Below, piece after piece: positions 22,762 through 36,300 of a stretch of 64,000 bases of DNA. This DNA comes from Casuarius casuarius (lineage: Eukaryota; Chordata; Aves; Casuariiformes; Casuariidae), in contig PTFA01000029.1 of the NCBI GenBank assembly GCA_003342895.1, positions 744,001-808,000 of the forward strand. The letters are read 5' to 3'. Each line of letters starts with the position of its first letter. Within the stretch, counting starts at the first letter, position 1. The position numbers and the translations under genes were made by a program. The notes under the pieces are model-generated. The model saw nothing but the letters and a program-made list of their open reading frames with translations, searched no databases and was not told where the DNA came from.

Positions 22762-25700
22762 CTTGATTCTCTAGGGCTTGTTTCTGTTGATTCTCGTTTA
22801 GCGATGTCTTGCAGGCAGGAAAGAGCTGTCTGCACAGTTGACCATTTTTAGACATTAGCTTTGCCATTTGCCTCAAGCGAGGCTTTAATCTTCAGTAACG
22901 CTACCCAGCAGCAAAACCACTGCCAAGGAAGCAGAGGCCCTGAGCAACAGACTCTGCCTGTATTCTCAAAGGGAAATCACCCAAACTAGCCAAAACAACC
23001 AATCCTGCTGCCTGCAGAAGCTATTGCTAGTGCTGTTGAGCCCAGAGGACCAGCTATGAGTATCTGGGTCAGCAGTTATTTAATTTACAGCACAACCTGG
23101 GAGGTGAGTAATGACAGCAGTAGTAGATTTGGGACAGTAGGATCTGATCAGGGTCCTATGTCCCACCAGAGTGGGTGAGAAAATATTGGTCTGAAAATGG
23201 TCACTGGGAGGGGAGAGAGATCTGTAACCACATCCCCCCAGTTCCTACTGATCCCTCTCAGTCCTCCTCTACCCAACCTCTTCCTCATAAAAAAATCCTG
23301 ATCTCTTTCCAGTTTCCTGCTTCATACACCTGGCCCCACACTGATCCTTCCCAACTTCCCCAAAGCCATGCAGCTCCCTCCCAACCTACCTCTCACTATT
23401 TCTTTTGCAAGAAAGCAGAACATTTTCATTCAACTGTAGCTCTGAATATTGGTTTCCAAATGCTGGATTAGAAAGCAAACATGCAACATTTTCTCATTAT
23501 AGGAAGAAAAAGGTAATGATCAACTCCTAAATGCAGTGAGAAGTTGCTATTTTAATTCAAGCACGGCATGTAATACAAGCGGCTGTGGTAGACTATAACA
23601 TTATAAATGACACCCCATTGGTGATGGAGACAAATCAGATTATGTGTGAGTAGGTTATTGATTGTACTTAGATTTCTTAATCTCTTAAATCAATGAAAGA
23701 ATGGAGATAACAGAGAGAATGTGTGCTTGGAGGGCAAGGCATCTTTTAATGTTTAGTTTTTAATGAGCATTTTTTTAATACTCAGTAATATCTTAACTGG
23801 AAAACCACTCAGCCAACTTGAAGTGTAGGCTACTATTTAATACTAAGATGCTTCAATCTAGATTTCTCTCTCATTGTTTATATATGACATCAATCCTGAT
23901 TTACTTCATTGAGTTGATGAAAACATGCTATGCAGTTTTATTAAAGAAAATAAAGTCTTCAGTCAACTGCTTCTGAAACAGTACAACAAATTCTGAGGAG
24001 ATTAGCATAAGGATTAAACATACAGATTTTGTTGCAGGAGTTGTTTTCATGAATACAGTCTTAATTGATTGTAGCAAAACAAATACGCACTTTGGTAGTG
24101 CATGCTGAGTCTCCAATTCAGCATTATTTTAATTAAGTCCTTTGAAAGATGAATTTCAATGCTGCAGATGTTCTTGAGTGTTCAGGTATATAAATATAAT
24201 CATCATCAGTATCTGATAAGTCTACAATTTGAGAGTTCAAGCACATACGAAACTGGGCCAATTGTAGAGAGCTGAAAATGGAAGGAATTTGCTAAACTGC
24301 TGCTTCCACCTGTTTTGAATTATGATATTGTTCCCTCCACACTAACCTCAGGGGAGAGAAGGAAAGAGTTTCCATTCTTGTGTCTAATGCCAGTACATGG
24401 AGAAGGAGAAGTGTTCATTCCCCATTTGCAGTTTGTCACTAACCAATTGCAGCAGATGAACCCTAGGAAGAGGGAATTTCAGTACATTTCATGTACTGAC
24501 TATTTTATTCAACATATCTCTCTGCACAGCCCCCAAGCATTTCACTGCAGAATTAAAGGTGAATAAAAAAAAATGCCAAACACTCTGATCAAATGATTTT
24601 AAGACTGAAATTATGTCTCCTCACAAAGAAAGGAGTATGCTAGGCAGTCATTTGCCTTTCAAATAACATCTGATTTGACATGAAGCATCTAATGACTTTA
24701 AAAATGTTCAAAGTCGGCTTGAATTTTAAACAAGATCATAAACGTTATTGGTCTTCAAAGTATTTGGATGTGTTCTTATTAAACTTTCATATAAGCTTTT
24801 AATCAGTGGGTACACCCCAGTGCACGGAGTTCCTCTGTCTCAGCTCCAGGTCATTCAGTCATCATCCTTTTGCTGCAGGAAATGTGTTGATAAATGGACT
24901 TGGCTGTCTTCAACAACTTGGCTTTTTACTGCTCTCCACCTTTTAAGATGCGTGAGCAGAAAAGTCCTCCGTGTTTTGAGCACATCCTGACTTCCATAGA
25001 ACAGAAGCAGAGTCTTTCAGTTGTATGTGAGAGACCCAGAAAATAAGAGGACGATAAGAAATCTTCAAAGCCACAAAGGACTCCTACAGAATAACATCTG
25101 CTTTCAGAGAGCTCTTTTCTGTCCAGTGAACTTTTAGAGGCTGAGACTCACAAAAATGATGATTTTAAGTCATCAGCTGATGCAGCCACTTCAGGGGCAA
25201 AACATGATGGTTATTGTTTATCAGAGGAGAACAATGCTACGAAAGAATGAGAGAGGGAAAATCTAGAAGGATCCTGTAGCTGACTCATGTATTTGATCAC
25301 AGGTGTTTGATCTAGCATCTAAAATGTGATGCCAGGAATGCTGATCTGAGGATTCAGGTCATGAAGGAGAAAGTCACCTCACATGTTACTAACACTGCCA
25401 GACTCAGCACCTTGCATTCCCTGACCATGTTTCTGTAAGCCCAGCACTGCTCATGAGGTGTAACAAGGACCTCATGTGAATTCTGGATACTGGCACTATT
25501 ACTTGCCTATTTCCCCTTAAATTTCAAAGCTCTGCAATTTATTTTGGGAAACCTGAAGGTGTATTTGACAGTCAGGAGCAGCATTTCACACAGCTATCTT
25601 GGTGTATTCCCAAAGCCATATAGCCACGTCAACAAGGGCTAAGATGAAAGAACTGAAGCCTAGTGAAACAGATAGCTTTTTAGCTTGGGCTTTGCACTGG

Positions 25701-28700
25701 GCTGGGAAAACTCACACCTGGCTGATCCCAAGGTGCAGAGGAAGGGATTGACTCCCCAGTAGCCAAACGCTGGAAACCACATTCTGCACACGGCTCTGAA
25801 TCTCGCTTCAGCCCCCCAGATTCAGAGATTCTTGCACATCTTCAATATTTCACTACAAATACATCATCCTCTTCTTCTATATTATGTCCTGATTCAGAAT
25901 GGATTTCAGGGCCAGTTTCATATGCATCTGAAAATCTCCCCTCCTAGCATCCACCTTCATCCCTTTCCCTCTCCTTTTGTCCCTTTCATTCTCTTCCCTG
26001 AGCTCTGCTGGCTCTGAAAACCAAAGACAGCAATCCATCACAGGCTATTTGACATAAAGGCGATTCACAGTCTTTCAGCTTCTGGCATGCGAACAAGTGT
26101 GTAGGATGATGACCTAACATTTAAATAATGATTCACTGCTGAATATTATGAGGAATTGGCTGACAGTTTCAAGGTAATGCCCTTCCAAAGATACAATATT
26201 AATTCTTTACTACCATATAACTGTATGTTCATTTGGAGTATCTTAAATAAAGTTTACACTTTGCAATTAATTTAGTGAAATTCCAAGTTAAATGACTTGC
26301 AATAAAAATATTAAACATATTACAACTGTCTGGACATGATCTTCTAAATGAAAGGGAGGTTTAATTATTTTAGAAGAGAAATATAAACAGTGTCAAGATT
26401 TAACCACTGCTCAATTTAATATAACTTCTGCCCAATTTTACAAGTCATTATTTATACAGTTAACATGCATAAAAAATTAATAAATGATCTCCATAATATT
26501 GCTTTTGGTATAGTTAGTAGTGTAGGCAATTATAACACTAACACTGAAAAAAATTCACTAGGGAAATCTGTGCCTGCTTCCCAAACACAAGTATCATGGA
26601 CAGGGGAAGAGAAAGGTAGGAAAAAATGTACGAAAAGGAGCTTCATGGAGCAAATCTTTAGTGTAACTTAAGGATGCTATTCAGGCATTTTCATAGCAGT
26701 AGATACAAATAGCAAGTTTTGCCTACATTCTTTCTAAAAAGCCTTGTCCTCAGACAGTGAACTGGTTACTATGCTGTGCCAGCAAGGGTGTAAATGAACG
26801 ACTTCAGCATACTCTGGGGAACAGTCAGTACGGCTACCTTAGCTGATCAAACAGCAGAGCTCAAACACGACAGCGTTGGCTCCTCTTGCTGATGTGGGCA
26901 ACAGTGGTGGAATTAAGACCAGGTGCCAGCTCCCCCGACCCCTGCCCGGTGTCCCATCAGTACGCCATGTCGTACCCTCGGGTGTGTAGACTGATAACAC
27001 TCACTGAACAAGGCCCCCTAAGCTGTTTCTTAGTAATGAAGCCAGTCTTGCATGTCTGCCCTGAAAGGAGGGGAGTGAGCCTGAAATCAAGGCTTTGAGA
27101 CAGTGTAGGATTTACAAGCAGAGAGAGAGGGAGATGAAGCTTTCTGTCACCTTTGTGCCTTCAAACCAGAGCAGCACCAGGATTAAATGAGAGCCAGGAA
27201 CCCATTCCTGGCTGGCTAGCAATGCTTATGGTGGTGAAGTCTCCTGGGGCACTGAGAGTCCTGGCCAACACCCAGTCCAAGCACTAGTGCTAAGTATTCT
27301 CTTTTGCAGAGGGCAGCACCAGAGACTATCAAATACACTTTGTGTCTGCAAAGTTTGCATCAGGAGCAATCTGGTATCTCCAGGCAAGTGCAAATGGCAT
27401 ACAGAAAGGACTGGGCTGTAGATTCAGAAGTTCTTGCTCTCCATGTCTCATGGTTTCGATCTGTGGTCTGTGGGCTAGTTCTAAGGGTCCGGGAAAAGTA
27501 ATTAAGAAAAGCAAGCCTGCTGGTAGTAGGCATAAGCATACAGGGACCACCATCTCCCCTTAGTGCAGGGGCTCACAGATTGAACAGGCAAAAGTTGAAA
27601 AACAAAAATGTGTTGCAAGGAGGCTTACAAAGGACACTGTTTCTAGAGGCTGTGCTGGACATGACCACAATGGTTCTCACAGGCCATGGATGGGGCCAGT
27701 TACATCTAAACAGTACAGAGGAAATCTTAATCCTCCTGAAGTTAGTGAGTCTTTCAGCAAGGACATGTCCCTCAAGCTTTGCTCCAATTTACATGCTACA
27801 TTTTCAGATAGAGCGAATTTGCAGGTATTTATACTACTTAAGAACATGGCCTCTACTGGCAGAGTACTATCTTCCTTTCCTTCCTTCTTGCTGACTTTTA
27901 TACTTATGCGCCCTGCTGATTTACATTTCATCTGGAAGTGTTAGCTGTAATATTTGGAGGCACCCATTGTACAGTAATTACTTAATTCCTTCCTAGAAAG
28001 GGAGGAAGAAGTTGGGCAGCACTGGATGCAGATAACATGCATGTTGCCTTACAGCAACACACCCAAATGATCTGATCCCACTCTTATCCCTAATGAGAAA
28101 CAGAGAGAGAGAAGGGGAAGAAACTTGTTTTCCCTCTTCCTGAGGCATGTTGTAAAATAAAGACGATCAAAAGTTTGTACCAAGCTACCACAGGGTCTGC
28201 TTCAGTACCACACTGCTTCAAAGATGCCTGTTTGTCAGAGCCCTAGGTGGTATTCTCTGTGTTTGCAGGACGAACTCCAGCCAATAAAATAACCGTACAG
28301 CACTCTTTTTCTCCTTTATTAAAAGGCTTCTAGCACATAATAGAAAGTTCTCTCTTCAGACACTGCAGAGGGATTTTACTGGCCTAGATAATATAACAAA
28401 AGATATTCCCTCTTACGTAAAATGATTGAAGGTATTTTTAAATAGTCTTTAGGAAGGTCAGCAGGCTGAGTCCCTAAACCTTTCCTCAGCAGTGTTATAT
28501 CCAGATTCACCTCCAAGTAATTTTAAGAAGACAGACTCTCCACAGCCATTAATACAGAAAGGATTCAAATTATTTTCTTGGGCAAAAGCAGGGCTGTTCT
28601 ATGGCCTCTACCCTGCAATGCTTTATCTTTTTGCTATGCTGTTCTTTTATCAGTTTAGGGAGCTGAATAAACTCACTGAGTTGTCACAGGAGCCACAGCC

Positions 28701-31329
28701 AGTTCAGAGGAGGGATAGGGGCCAGGGAAAGAAGGAGGAAGGGGGTGAGCATGGAGGTATCTTATTTGGGTAGAATCAACAGACATTTTACAACCAGTTT
28801 CTATGGAGGCCAAGACTACTGGGGAGAGAAGAATATATGGAAAAGGTCTGAAGTCCAGATACTTCACAGTTCCACATGGAAAGAAACAAACCTTGAAACT
28901 CATTTAATACCCTGCTTTCTTAGAAAGCACCTCCCTTTCCTGGTGGTTACTTTCCAGACCCACTCAGCTGTATTCCTCTTCTCTTGACTGTTTCTTCTTT
29001 GTTGCTGAAGACAGCTGAAAATCAAACAGCACTTGCAAGGATGGGGCAGAGTAAGATTCATTAGGACATCTGGCTTAGTTTCACAGATGGTCAGGAGCTC
29101 TAACATGTGCTGAGCTGCAGCAATTAAGGACCAGTCCATTATTCCTAACAGTGCCTGGCAATGAAATAGCAGGTTATGTTACCTGCATTCCTCCACACAC
29201 AGGTGAAAGAGTATTTTCTTTTGCAAAAGTACTGTGCATATCCCAAGGCATCAATGAAAGTAATATATGTACCAAAAAGCTTGTCCTGTTAGCTTGCAAA
29301 ACCACAGCTATCTGTGATTGGTCTCTCTATGCAAGTTCGAATCAGTATTTCACCTGAGTGAGATGCACCATGACTTAGTGACCTTCCTGGTATCTAGCAA
29401 GACCATCATGTCTTTACTTTTTAAATTTGGACAGCTATTTTCATTATCACAGTTTACTGGTGCTTTACACTACGTTATCCAATGGACAGCTTAACATGAA
29501 ATGCTGTTATCCTCACACCTCCTGCCTCTTACAACTCTCCTGCCGAACCTCCCGGCACTAGTGAAGTCTGAGACAAAGTCATGGATCCAGCATGTTTGGG
29601 AGACTTGGAAGCCCAGCTCAGCACCACATTTCGCAATGAATCTTTCGTGTCTACAATAGCTCAAAGCAGAACCACAGATCCTCTCAACCCTTGAGCTTTT
29701 GCATGTTTCAAACCCGGATCTTGACCAGTGTGTCAAGACTTTGATCTGGCCGAATCATAATCTCTCTGGAGGCACAGCTCAAGAAACTAAGTGGGTATTT
29801 TTCAGGTTAGTGGAAGCCTTTCAAATCATTTGAGAGCCAGAAGGCCTTCTGAATTCATCGTACCAGACAACTCCTGGCAAAAAGTTGCCAGTCAGACTTA
29901 GTTGCTCTAGACTGTCAGTGCAAGGATATTTTTTAGCTAGAATTTTTATTCTTTTATTATTTCCAGTAGTGATTTTTGGTGCCATTCCACACAATGGGGA
30001 TGAATGTATTCTACAAAATATTTTTGGGGCCATGGAAACATAGTATTTGGAAAGTTTCCAAGATCTCTGCTATAGAAAGACATTAACCTATCTTTAGGAA
30101 ATGCAAAATTCAGAGGTAACAAATTAACCTTCACTTTCATCTGGCATGCCCTATTTCTTGGCTTTTGTTTTACTTGTAAATGTGTTATGAGATGTTGACA
30201 TGTTGACAGTAATAAAGTCTTTGTGTGGAGTGGATGGGTCACAGTTCCTTCTCCTATAAACCTTTATGTCATTGTTGCTTTTAAGAGCAAGGAACTGAAC
30301 TTGTTGACCCAAGTAGCTCCGTCCGGTTTCATGTTTTTTACTAGGAAGTTCTCACTAATCAGTATGGTCATGAAGAAGGCAATTGCTTCAGGAATACTCT
30401 TCCTAAGGACAACTGTTTCTTGGCTAAGCCTTGCTCCATTCTGATGTTCCTTTACTGTGATATCTCAACATGTAGAAAAACAAATTTTCTGTTTGATTAA
30501 GGTCCTTGTACTGGTTTTCTCTGCAAATGACTTGAGGCTTTCAACATCTGTAGGCTGCTGATCAATAACCACTTAGTATGGTGTTTCTAAGAAAGCAAAA
30601 TTGGCTGATGTATAAACACCCACAAGAGAGCACACAAAATAGGTAATTGCATATATATGTGCCTACCCAGCATGTGAATTCAGTTTTGTCTGCACGTGTA
30701 AGTGCAAGGATTTTCAGACAGACAGAATGCAGGAGCCTTTGGGGTACGACTGTCACATTTTTTATCTTCTGTTGCTACCAGTCTGGCCAAGACTTGAACT
30801 TGGGAATGAGCAATGAGGGTTATGAGGAGTGAAGCATACCCTCTCCCATATTAAAATTAATTCTGCTCTATCTTGTCAAAGCTTTATAATTTGTATCACC
30901 ATGTCACCAGCCAAGCCACAAACAGGCCTTCCAAGCTATGAGCTCAGCTCACAAATCACACTCATGAAGGCTTCAAGTTTTTGCAGAGTACAAATAAGGA
31001 ACTTTCTAACTTCACTTATGCTTGTGTATGAAACCTTTACAATTCAGTCATCATTCCAAAAGCTATCTCAGACAGATTTACAGAAGCTGGCACCTCTGCT
31101 ATCATAAATGAATCACCAAGGATAACATCTTTATTAAGTTTATACATCTTTGCTCTAAAATAGCAGTGTTATGTGTAAAAACAAGGTCTGAGAGAGCAAT
31201 AGAAGTGTTTTTATTGGGTTCTGTGTGCTCTGAAAGGACAAGGGTGATCATAACACCAATAATGTGCTTCAGCAAGGGCAAAATAAAGAGGAGTGTTAAT
31301 CTTTAGGAGTGCACATGGCTTGCACCTCC
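22762..31329. other. Long anonymous non-coding stretch
   Basis: About 8.5 kb without a supportable gene. The longest frames are about 100 codons (23175-23471 plus, 98; 27580-27894 plus, 104; 29946-30242 minus, 98), scattered on both strands and often overlapping each other. No recognisable transposon or RNA gene was found by eye. Scattered AATAAA, CAG/GTAAG-like and pyrimidine strings occur at a density expected by chance. Composition is AT-rich throughout, slightly less so at 26850-27300. Confidence 0.55.
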
Positions 31330-31570
31330 CCCAGTCAAAAGTATTAAAAATTCAATGTTTTATTAAATAGGTTACTGCAGGGGAAAATGCTGTGCTGCTA
31401 ATTAGCAATGAAATATTAGTGCAAAACAAGCAAGCTTAGTACAAGTTAACGTTTGCGAATTCTCACTTGCCTGGTAGGAAAGGTTAGTTAGAGGATGATA
31501 AGTCTAAAGACCGATTAGCTGTGTAATCATGTTGTTATTACATTAATAGCTTCGCTTGTTGTCATGTTAC
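31330..31570. promoter_or_regulatory. Candidate conserved non-coding block
   Basis: Repeat-free block with homeodomain-type cores (gctaattagcaatgaaa near 31398-31414; ccgattagctgtgtaatcat near 31511-31530; attacattaatagc near 31537-31550) and a GTTAAC site near 31446. No coding frame. Regulatory role is inferred only. Confidence 0.2.
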
Positions 31571-32149
31571 CAACAAAAGATTAAGCAAATCTCTACATTA
31601 AAGCCAGAGGTGAAACAGTTTGCTGGAGAAGGTGTTTGGGTAGCAAATCTATTTATTTTCATCACTTCTTTGTGGGGCAATTATGTCGTATTGGACATTT
31701 TTGTTTCGGGGCTGATGTGTGGCAAAACCACAAACATTGAAAAGCAGTTTTGGCTGATAGCATTGCTGCCTTGATCAGCTTGGTTTAAGAAGGCTGGTTA
31801 TTTCATTAAAGCTTGATTCACCAGTTAAACCACCAACCAGAGCAGCATGGAACATCTCTTCATGCAGAAAAAACATTTTTGGCTAAAAAAACAGCCTTGG
31901 GCTATGTAAGCCTTTTCTGAATACTTTGAGCCTGAAAGCTCTTACAAGCATGGTCCACTTGTGCTGGCTTGATCAAACTGTATGGCTGGGCACGTTTCAA
32001 ATTCACGCTGCCTGGGAGTCAGACATCTCTCTGCTGTGCCACTTGCTTGCTACTACCCTGCAATCAGCCCCACTTTTGCAGGTTGCTATACTCAAACCTG
32101 AGCCTCCAAAACCAGGGCATGTAAATGAGGTGGGTGGCTAGAGGGTCTC
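31571..32149. other. Anonymous non-coding stretch
   Basis: Only short frames (72 codons or fewer: 31556-31774 and 31926-32141, both plus). Nothing recognised. Confidence 0.5.
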
Positions 32150-32600
32150 TGCAATGAATTGCCTCTGCCATATCAGCATGTGGCCAATAACTCAATCACG
32201 TCTGTGCAACAGTATGTATCAGGCCAGGAGGAGAAAAAAATGCTATTTGCATTCTGATGCAAATGAGGTGTTCAGACTCCGTCTGCAGCATGATGCATGT
32301 ATCTCGCTAACACTGACGTCTCGTGCCTGTTCTATCCTGATATCATCCGCTGGGATTCCTCCAGGGTTTTTTTCCTCTTTTTTTTTCCCCCTGCTGTTTC
32401 TTCCTTCTCCTGTTTGTTTGTTTGTTTTAAATCTTCAGCTTTTAGAACTTTTGCCTTGCAGAATACTTCCCACAGAGATCCAGTTAAATACAGCTGGGCA
32501 AATACTGCGTATTTCAGTCTACCGTGAGATAAAGTATTGTGACAGTGATGGATTTGGGGTGGCGATTGTTAAGTTACCACCATAATTGTCCTAAGGAACT
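32150..32600. promoter_or_regulatory. Candidate enhancer-like block with inverted octamer pair
   Basis: Contains ATTTGCAT at 32245-32252 and ATGCAAAT at 32257-32264, a perfect inverted pair of octamer (POU-domain) sites with a 4-base spacer. Downstream are gcatgatgcatg (32287-32298) and a half-CRE-like TGACGTC near 32314-32320; upstream a CCAAT-type gccaataact (32183-32192). The window's longest frame (32154-32585, plus, 143 codons) overlaps a second frame here and has no recognised domain, so I treat the block as non-coding. Octamer sites bind POU factors in known systems; activity here is inference. Confidence 0.3.
32245..32264. promoter_or_regulatory. Inverted pair of POU octamer sites
   Basis: Two perfect octamers in opposite orientation, separated by TCTG. 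POU-domain proteins can bind paired sites as dimers; the exact spacing preference of any factor for this arrangement is not claimed here. Confidence 0.45.
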
Positions 32601-33012
32601 GAAGGAAGATTTTGGCTCTTTGGCTGTGTAAACTGTCATGGCTTTCTTGAAATCGATACAGCACCAGATTTCACAAGATCTGAATCTGGTCCTCTATGTT
32701 TACAGACTAGATATCAAAACAACCTCTCCCCTGAACTCTGACAGTGTCACTCTGACAGTGATCAGTCAAGGCTGGTCACACACACTTGACAGAAAGTGTC
32801 ACTTCACTGAAATGAAGTCTTCCTGTAGAAACACCTTACCGTTTCATTCTGGAAAAGTAATAAAATACATTTGGATTAAATTTAACTTTTCCATTCAGAC
32901 ATATTTTGGAACACTTGGATTTTTCTGAATAAAATTAATTTCCATTTCAAAATTATTTCTAGCTTATATTTCAAAAAATGTCTTGATTGGCCTATTTAAT
33001 TTTGTTTTTCAG
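32601..33012. other. Anonymous AT-rich stretch ending in a strong 3' splice-like site
   Basis: Contains a 96-codon frame (32638-32928, plus) without known similarity. The last bases, 32996-33012, form a good polypyrimidine tract plus AG (attttgtttttcag). See the exon-like block that follows. Confidence 0.45.
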
Positions 33013-33296
33013 AAAGAGGAGAAATTTAAGCACCTGGGAATGAAGCATATTTCAAAATTGCAGGCTAGTCCCTTACAGACTTCGAGTTACATGGATATTG
33101 AAGACCTCATCTATGCATCATGGTACGAAAGAGAAACAGATCTATATAGAGAACATAAACATTGACATAATCATGACGCTAGTTATGCTACCTCAGTGGG
33201 ATGTGAACATGTGCTTAATTTTAAGTACGTTATCTCAGGGCTTTGCTGAATAGGCAAATTGAGTCTTGATAGGTATCTGTAAGCTATAAATAAAGT
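33013..33296 (+). other. Terminal-exon-like block (unproven)
   Basis: Follows a strong 3' splice-like site (AG at 33011-33012). The frame continues from the acceptor to a stop at 33163-33165 (about 50 codons, Lys/Glu-rich start, many Tyr and Asp/Glu later) and is followed by AATAAA at 33289-33294. That is the anatomy of a 3' terminal exon. However, the protein is not recognised, no partner exon was identified in the window, and such a combination can arise by chance in 64 kb. It could also be part of a non-coding RNA. Confidence 0.15.
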
Positions 33297-33321
33297 AACA
33301 ACAACAACAACAACAACAACA
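33297..33321. repeat. (AAC)8 microsatellite
   Basis: Eight copies of AAC in a row, directly after an AATAAA (33289-33294). The position right behind a poly(A)-signal-like hexamer could mean it grew from an old retroposon tail, but no target-site duplication was found. Confidence 0.9.
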
Positions 33322-36300
33322 TATGGAAAGTAGGAGTAAAGGCACTGTGATCCACTGAAACCTGCGTGTGTTATCACTGAGACAATAGTCTCAGCCACAG
33401 TATTTCTTTTTCCATTCCAATGTCAGCAATAGCTTAGATGACTCACAGTTTAATGCACATCGTATAGGCCAAAAATGGTATTTAGCACAAAATTATCCAT
33501 TCTGAGCTTAGTTTCCAGTCTGTTTCCAGATCGTTTTTATGTTCTTGTTATCAGGCTCTTGTCAGTCCAAGCTGGAACATGTTTTGGGCTTGGTTTGATT
33601 AGGTTTTTGCTGTTTTTAATTTAAAATCTAATATCGAGTTTGTCCCCATGTAGGATATCACATCTGCAGGGACTGAGGGGGTGAATTCTGACTGCCAGGC
33701 TTGTGGAAGATGGACAGAGAGATTGTAAAGGTTGGCTCTGTCACCAGGGCAAGCCAATCCCATATCTCTCGGGAAACTGTGAAGAACGGTGCCAAGTGCA
33801 ATGTGGCTTTTAGTCACCGTAATTGTATTTATAAAGCCACCAGGCCACCTGCTCAAGTGCTTGAGTTGCTGCTCAGCCGATTAAAACACAGTAGCCGGGC
33901 CATAAAATATGTATTAGAAGCACCAGACAAAGTGTTAACTCGTGGCATGGAGGGGGCCATGCCTCACCCTTAAGCAAATACAAGCAAGCACAAAACCTAT
34001 AGATTGCCCTAAATCCTCAAACATCAGTGTTGTAGGAGAGGGGATGTGAAATCACAGGGTGAGCTGGAGGAGCAGCTGAGTAGGACGCGAGCTCTCAGAT
34101 GGCCTCTGTCAGGAGGTGCCAGCCATGAGGCACAGCTCTAGTGCTTTCCTCTCGCCGCGACTTTGACCATCGATGGTCTGTCCAGCAGTCAGCGACCTCC
34201 TGTGAAAGGTCTCTTGACATCGCCTCACCCTCACTACAAATATTCTTGGAGGATGTACGTGCTACTCTGCTGTAAAATGATAACATCTGATCTTCCTCCC
34301 CAGTCACCATAGTTACCTTTTCATCTCAAGAAAGGAAATTGTGCTGTGGGTTTTCGGGGTTTTTTTTTGGAAGGAAACTCAATGGAGACTAAGCACTGAT
34401 TCAGCCACGTCTAACCTGCGGCTCATTAACAACCTGTGAGATCTTCCTAGGCTTTTATTTCTCTGTACGTTTAGCAACTGAAAGCTTTGGCAATTATTCA
34501 TGTATGGTGAAGTCTCAATGCATTTGCACAATTTTCCACTAGGTGCCTTAAGTGCAGGAACAGCTGAGCAGAAACCGACCTTTTCCTGAGCAACTAAATT
34601 ACTGGCTTACCAGCAAATGGCATCTTAGTATTCCCAGACTTACTGTAAGGTCAGGATTGACGGTATCCCCTTGCAGGCAGAGCACTGGCTGTGAGCTTTA
34701 TTTATTAGATGCATTGGCCAGCACAGGAAACCTGAGAATTGATTTTTAAAAAAACTGTTTAATTGGTTAGGTACTTTTGGGATTTGTTCCTTGTTGAGAG
34801 CATTAATACACAATTCTTTAAAAAAGAGCTCTTGGAAGGGCAAATGGGGCAGGTGGGGATCTTAAGAAGGAGAAGGAATATAAAGAATTAAATATAATTA
34901 GGAGTGTTCATTATTCATGACAATAGGTGGGAATCCTCCTGGCCAAAGATAAATAGTTAATATTCCTTTAAGGGAAAGGAATGGAGTTAATAAAACATAC
35001 TGAGCACAAAGCAGCTTATCATAGATGAAAATGAAAAACAAGTTATAGAAATAACTCTTACCTATATGGAAAAGGATTGTTCTTGGAAAGAATTTGACTC
35101 AGCAGGGCAGACCTCTGCCATCGCCCGGTGCCCTTCGTTTTGCTTTGGCAAAGCGAGCAGGCTTGCAGGCCACCTGGAGATTCCTGTTGTATGGGGGACT
35201 TATCAGGTGACAGAAAGATGAAATCAGCCCCCCTCTCCCCACACCTGTCCACCTCTGGGAAGAGGGAATGAGGGGGTGCCAAAGCACCAAATCTGGGGCT
35301 GGCAAAATAATCCCTGATATCCAGCTGCATCTGGCATCACTTACAGCACCCCGAGGCTTCTCTAATATGTGTGGCCAAGCTCCCTCAACATCTTGTCACC
35401 TGTGTGTAATCTCTTTCAGAGGACTGCCAGTAAATGAGTCTGAGGAAGGAGTATACTTTCTTGTGGAGGGAGGGAATCAACATTTTCCATAAGAGAAAAT
35501 CAAAAGAAAACATTTCAGTTTTCTACGCAGACAGAAGCATTTTGTTTCACAGTAGCACCAAAAGCCAGACTCAGACGGCCACCTAGATGAGATCACACAG
35601 TGCAAGGACAACTGCTACGCGGCACCTCCGCAGCTGAGAGGAACCCTGCTTCACACCCTCCAAGAAGCCATTACCACCTGCGCAGCCAAACTGGTCTCAG
35701 AGCACTCTGCTCTGAAACCAAATATTTCAGCACCCCACTTGGAAAACAGATGGTGAAATGTCTCCTTTGAGCTGTTTCAGAGTAGCTCTAGGCAAGCCAG
35801 GGACACACTAAACATCTTCATTAGGAACTCTTTGTTGCTAAGTTTGCCTGCAGGAGCTAGAGGAAGGGAAGAAACAGCTTGCTCTGGAAAGCCCTTCTCA
35901 CAAAAAGTCATTTCAGCTCCAAAGAAGACTCAAGTTCCAGGCTGAGCAGGAAGATGGTTGGAAGCCTCTGGAGAAAACATCCTTCCTTTGTTTTTTCAGC
36001 TTGCTTTGTAACAAACCACTTTTTTCTGGTTATTTTTCTGGGACAGGAGGTGTTTCGCAGCAGAAGTTTTAGATATCTTTTAGTTTCCCTTAGCCACAAG
36101 AAGCCTTCAAACAGAGCTGAAGACCTCCTTCCTTTCTTATACTTTGTTCTCGGAGATCCCTATTCAGCTAGATATGCCTAAGGCTCTGCTGGGATGAGAA
36201 GCTGAAACCACATTCTTTTTCTCTGTAACAAAACTGCTCCCAGTATTTGGCAACACTTGAGCCACCCTGATGTGTCCTCATTTCCCTAATAGGGTTTCTT

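Noticed and set aside
29325..29350. tRNA-like T-loop string 'gttcgaatc'
   Set aside because: The flanking bases do not form the 5-bp T stem, and no acceptor or anticodon arm can be drawn upstream.
32154..32585. Longest open frame of the window (143 codons, plus strand)
   Set aside because: No recognisable domain, another frame overlaps it in a different phase, T-rich DNA explains its Phe/Leu/Ser content, and a frame of this length is expected somewhere in 64 kb by chance.
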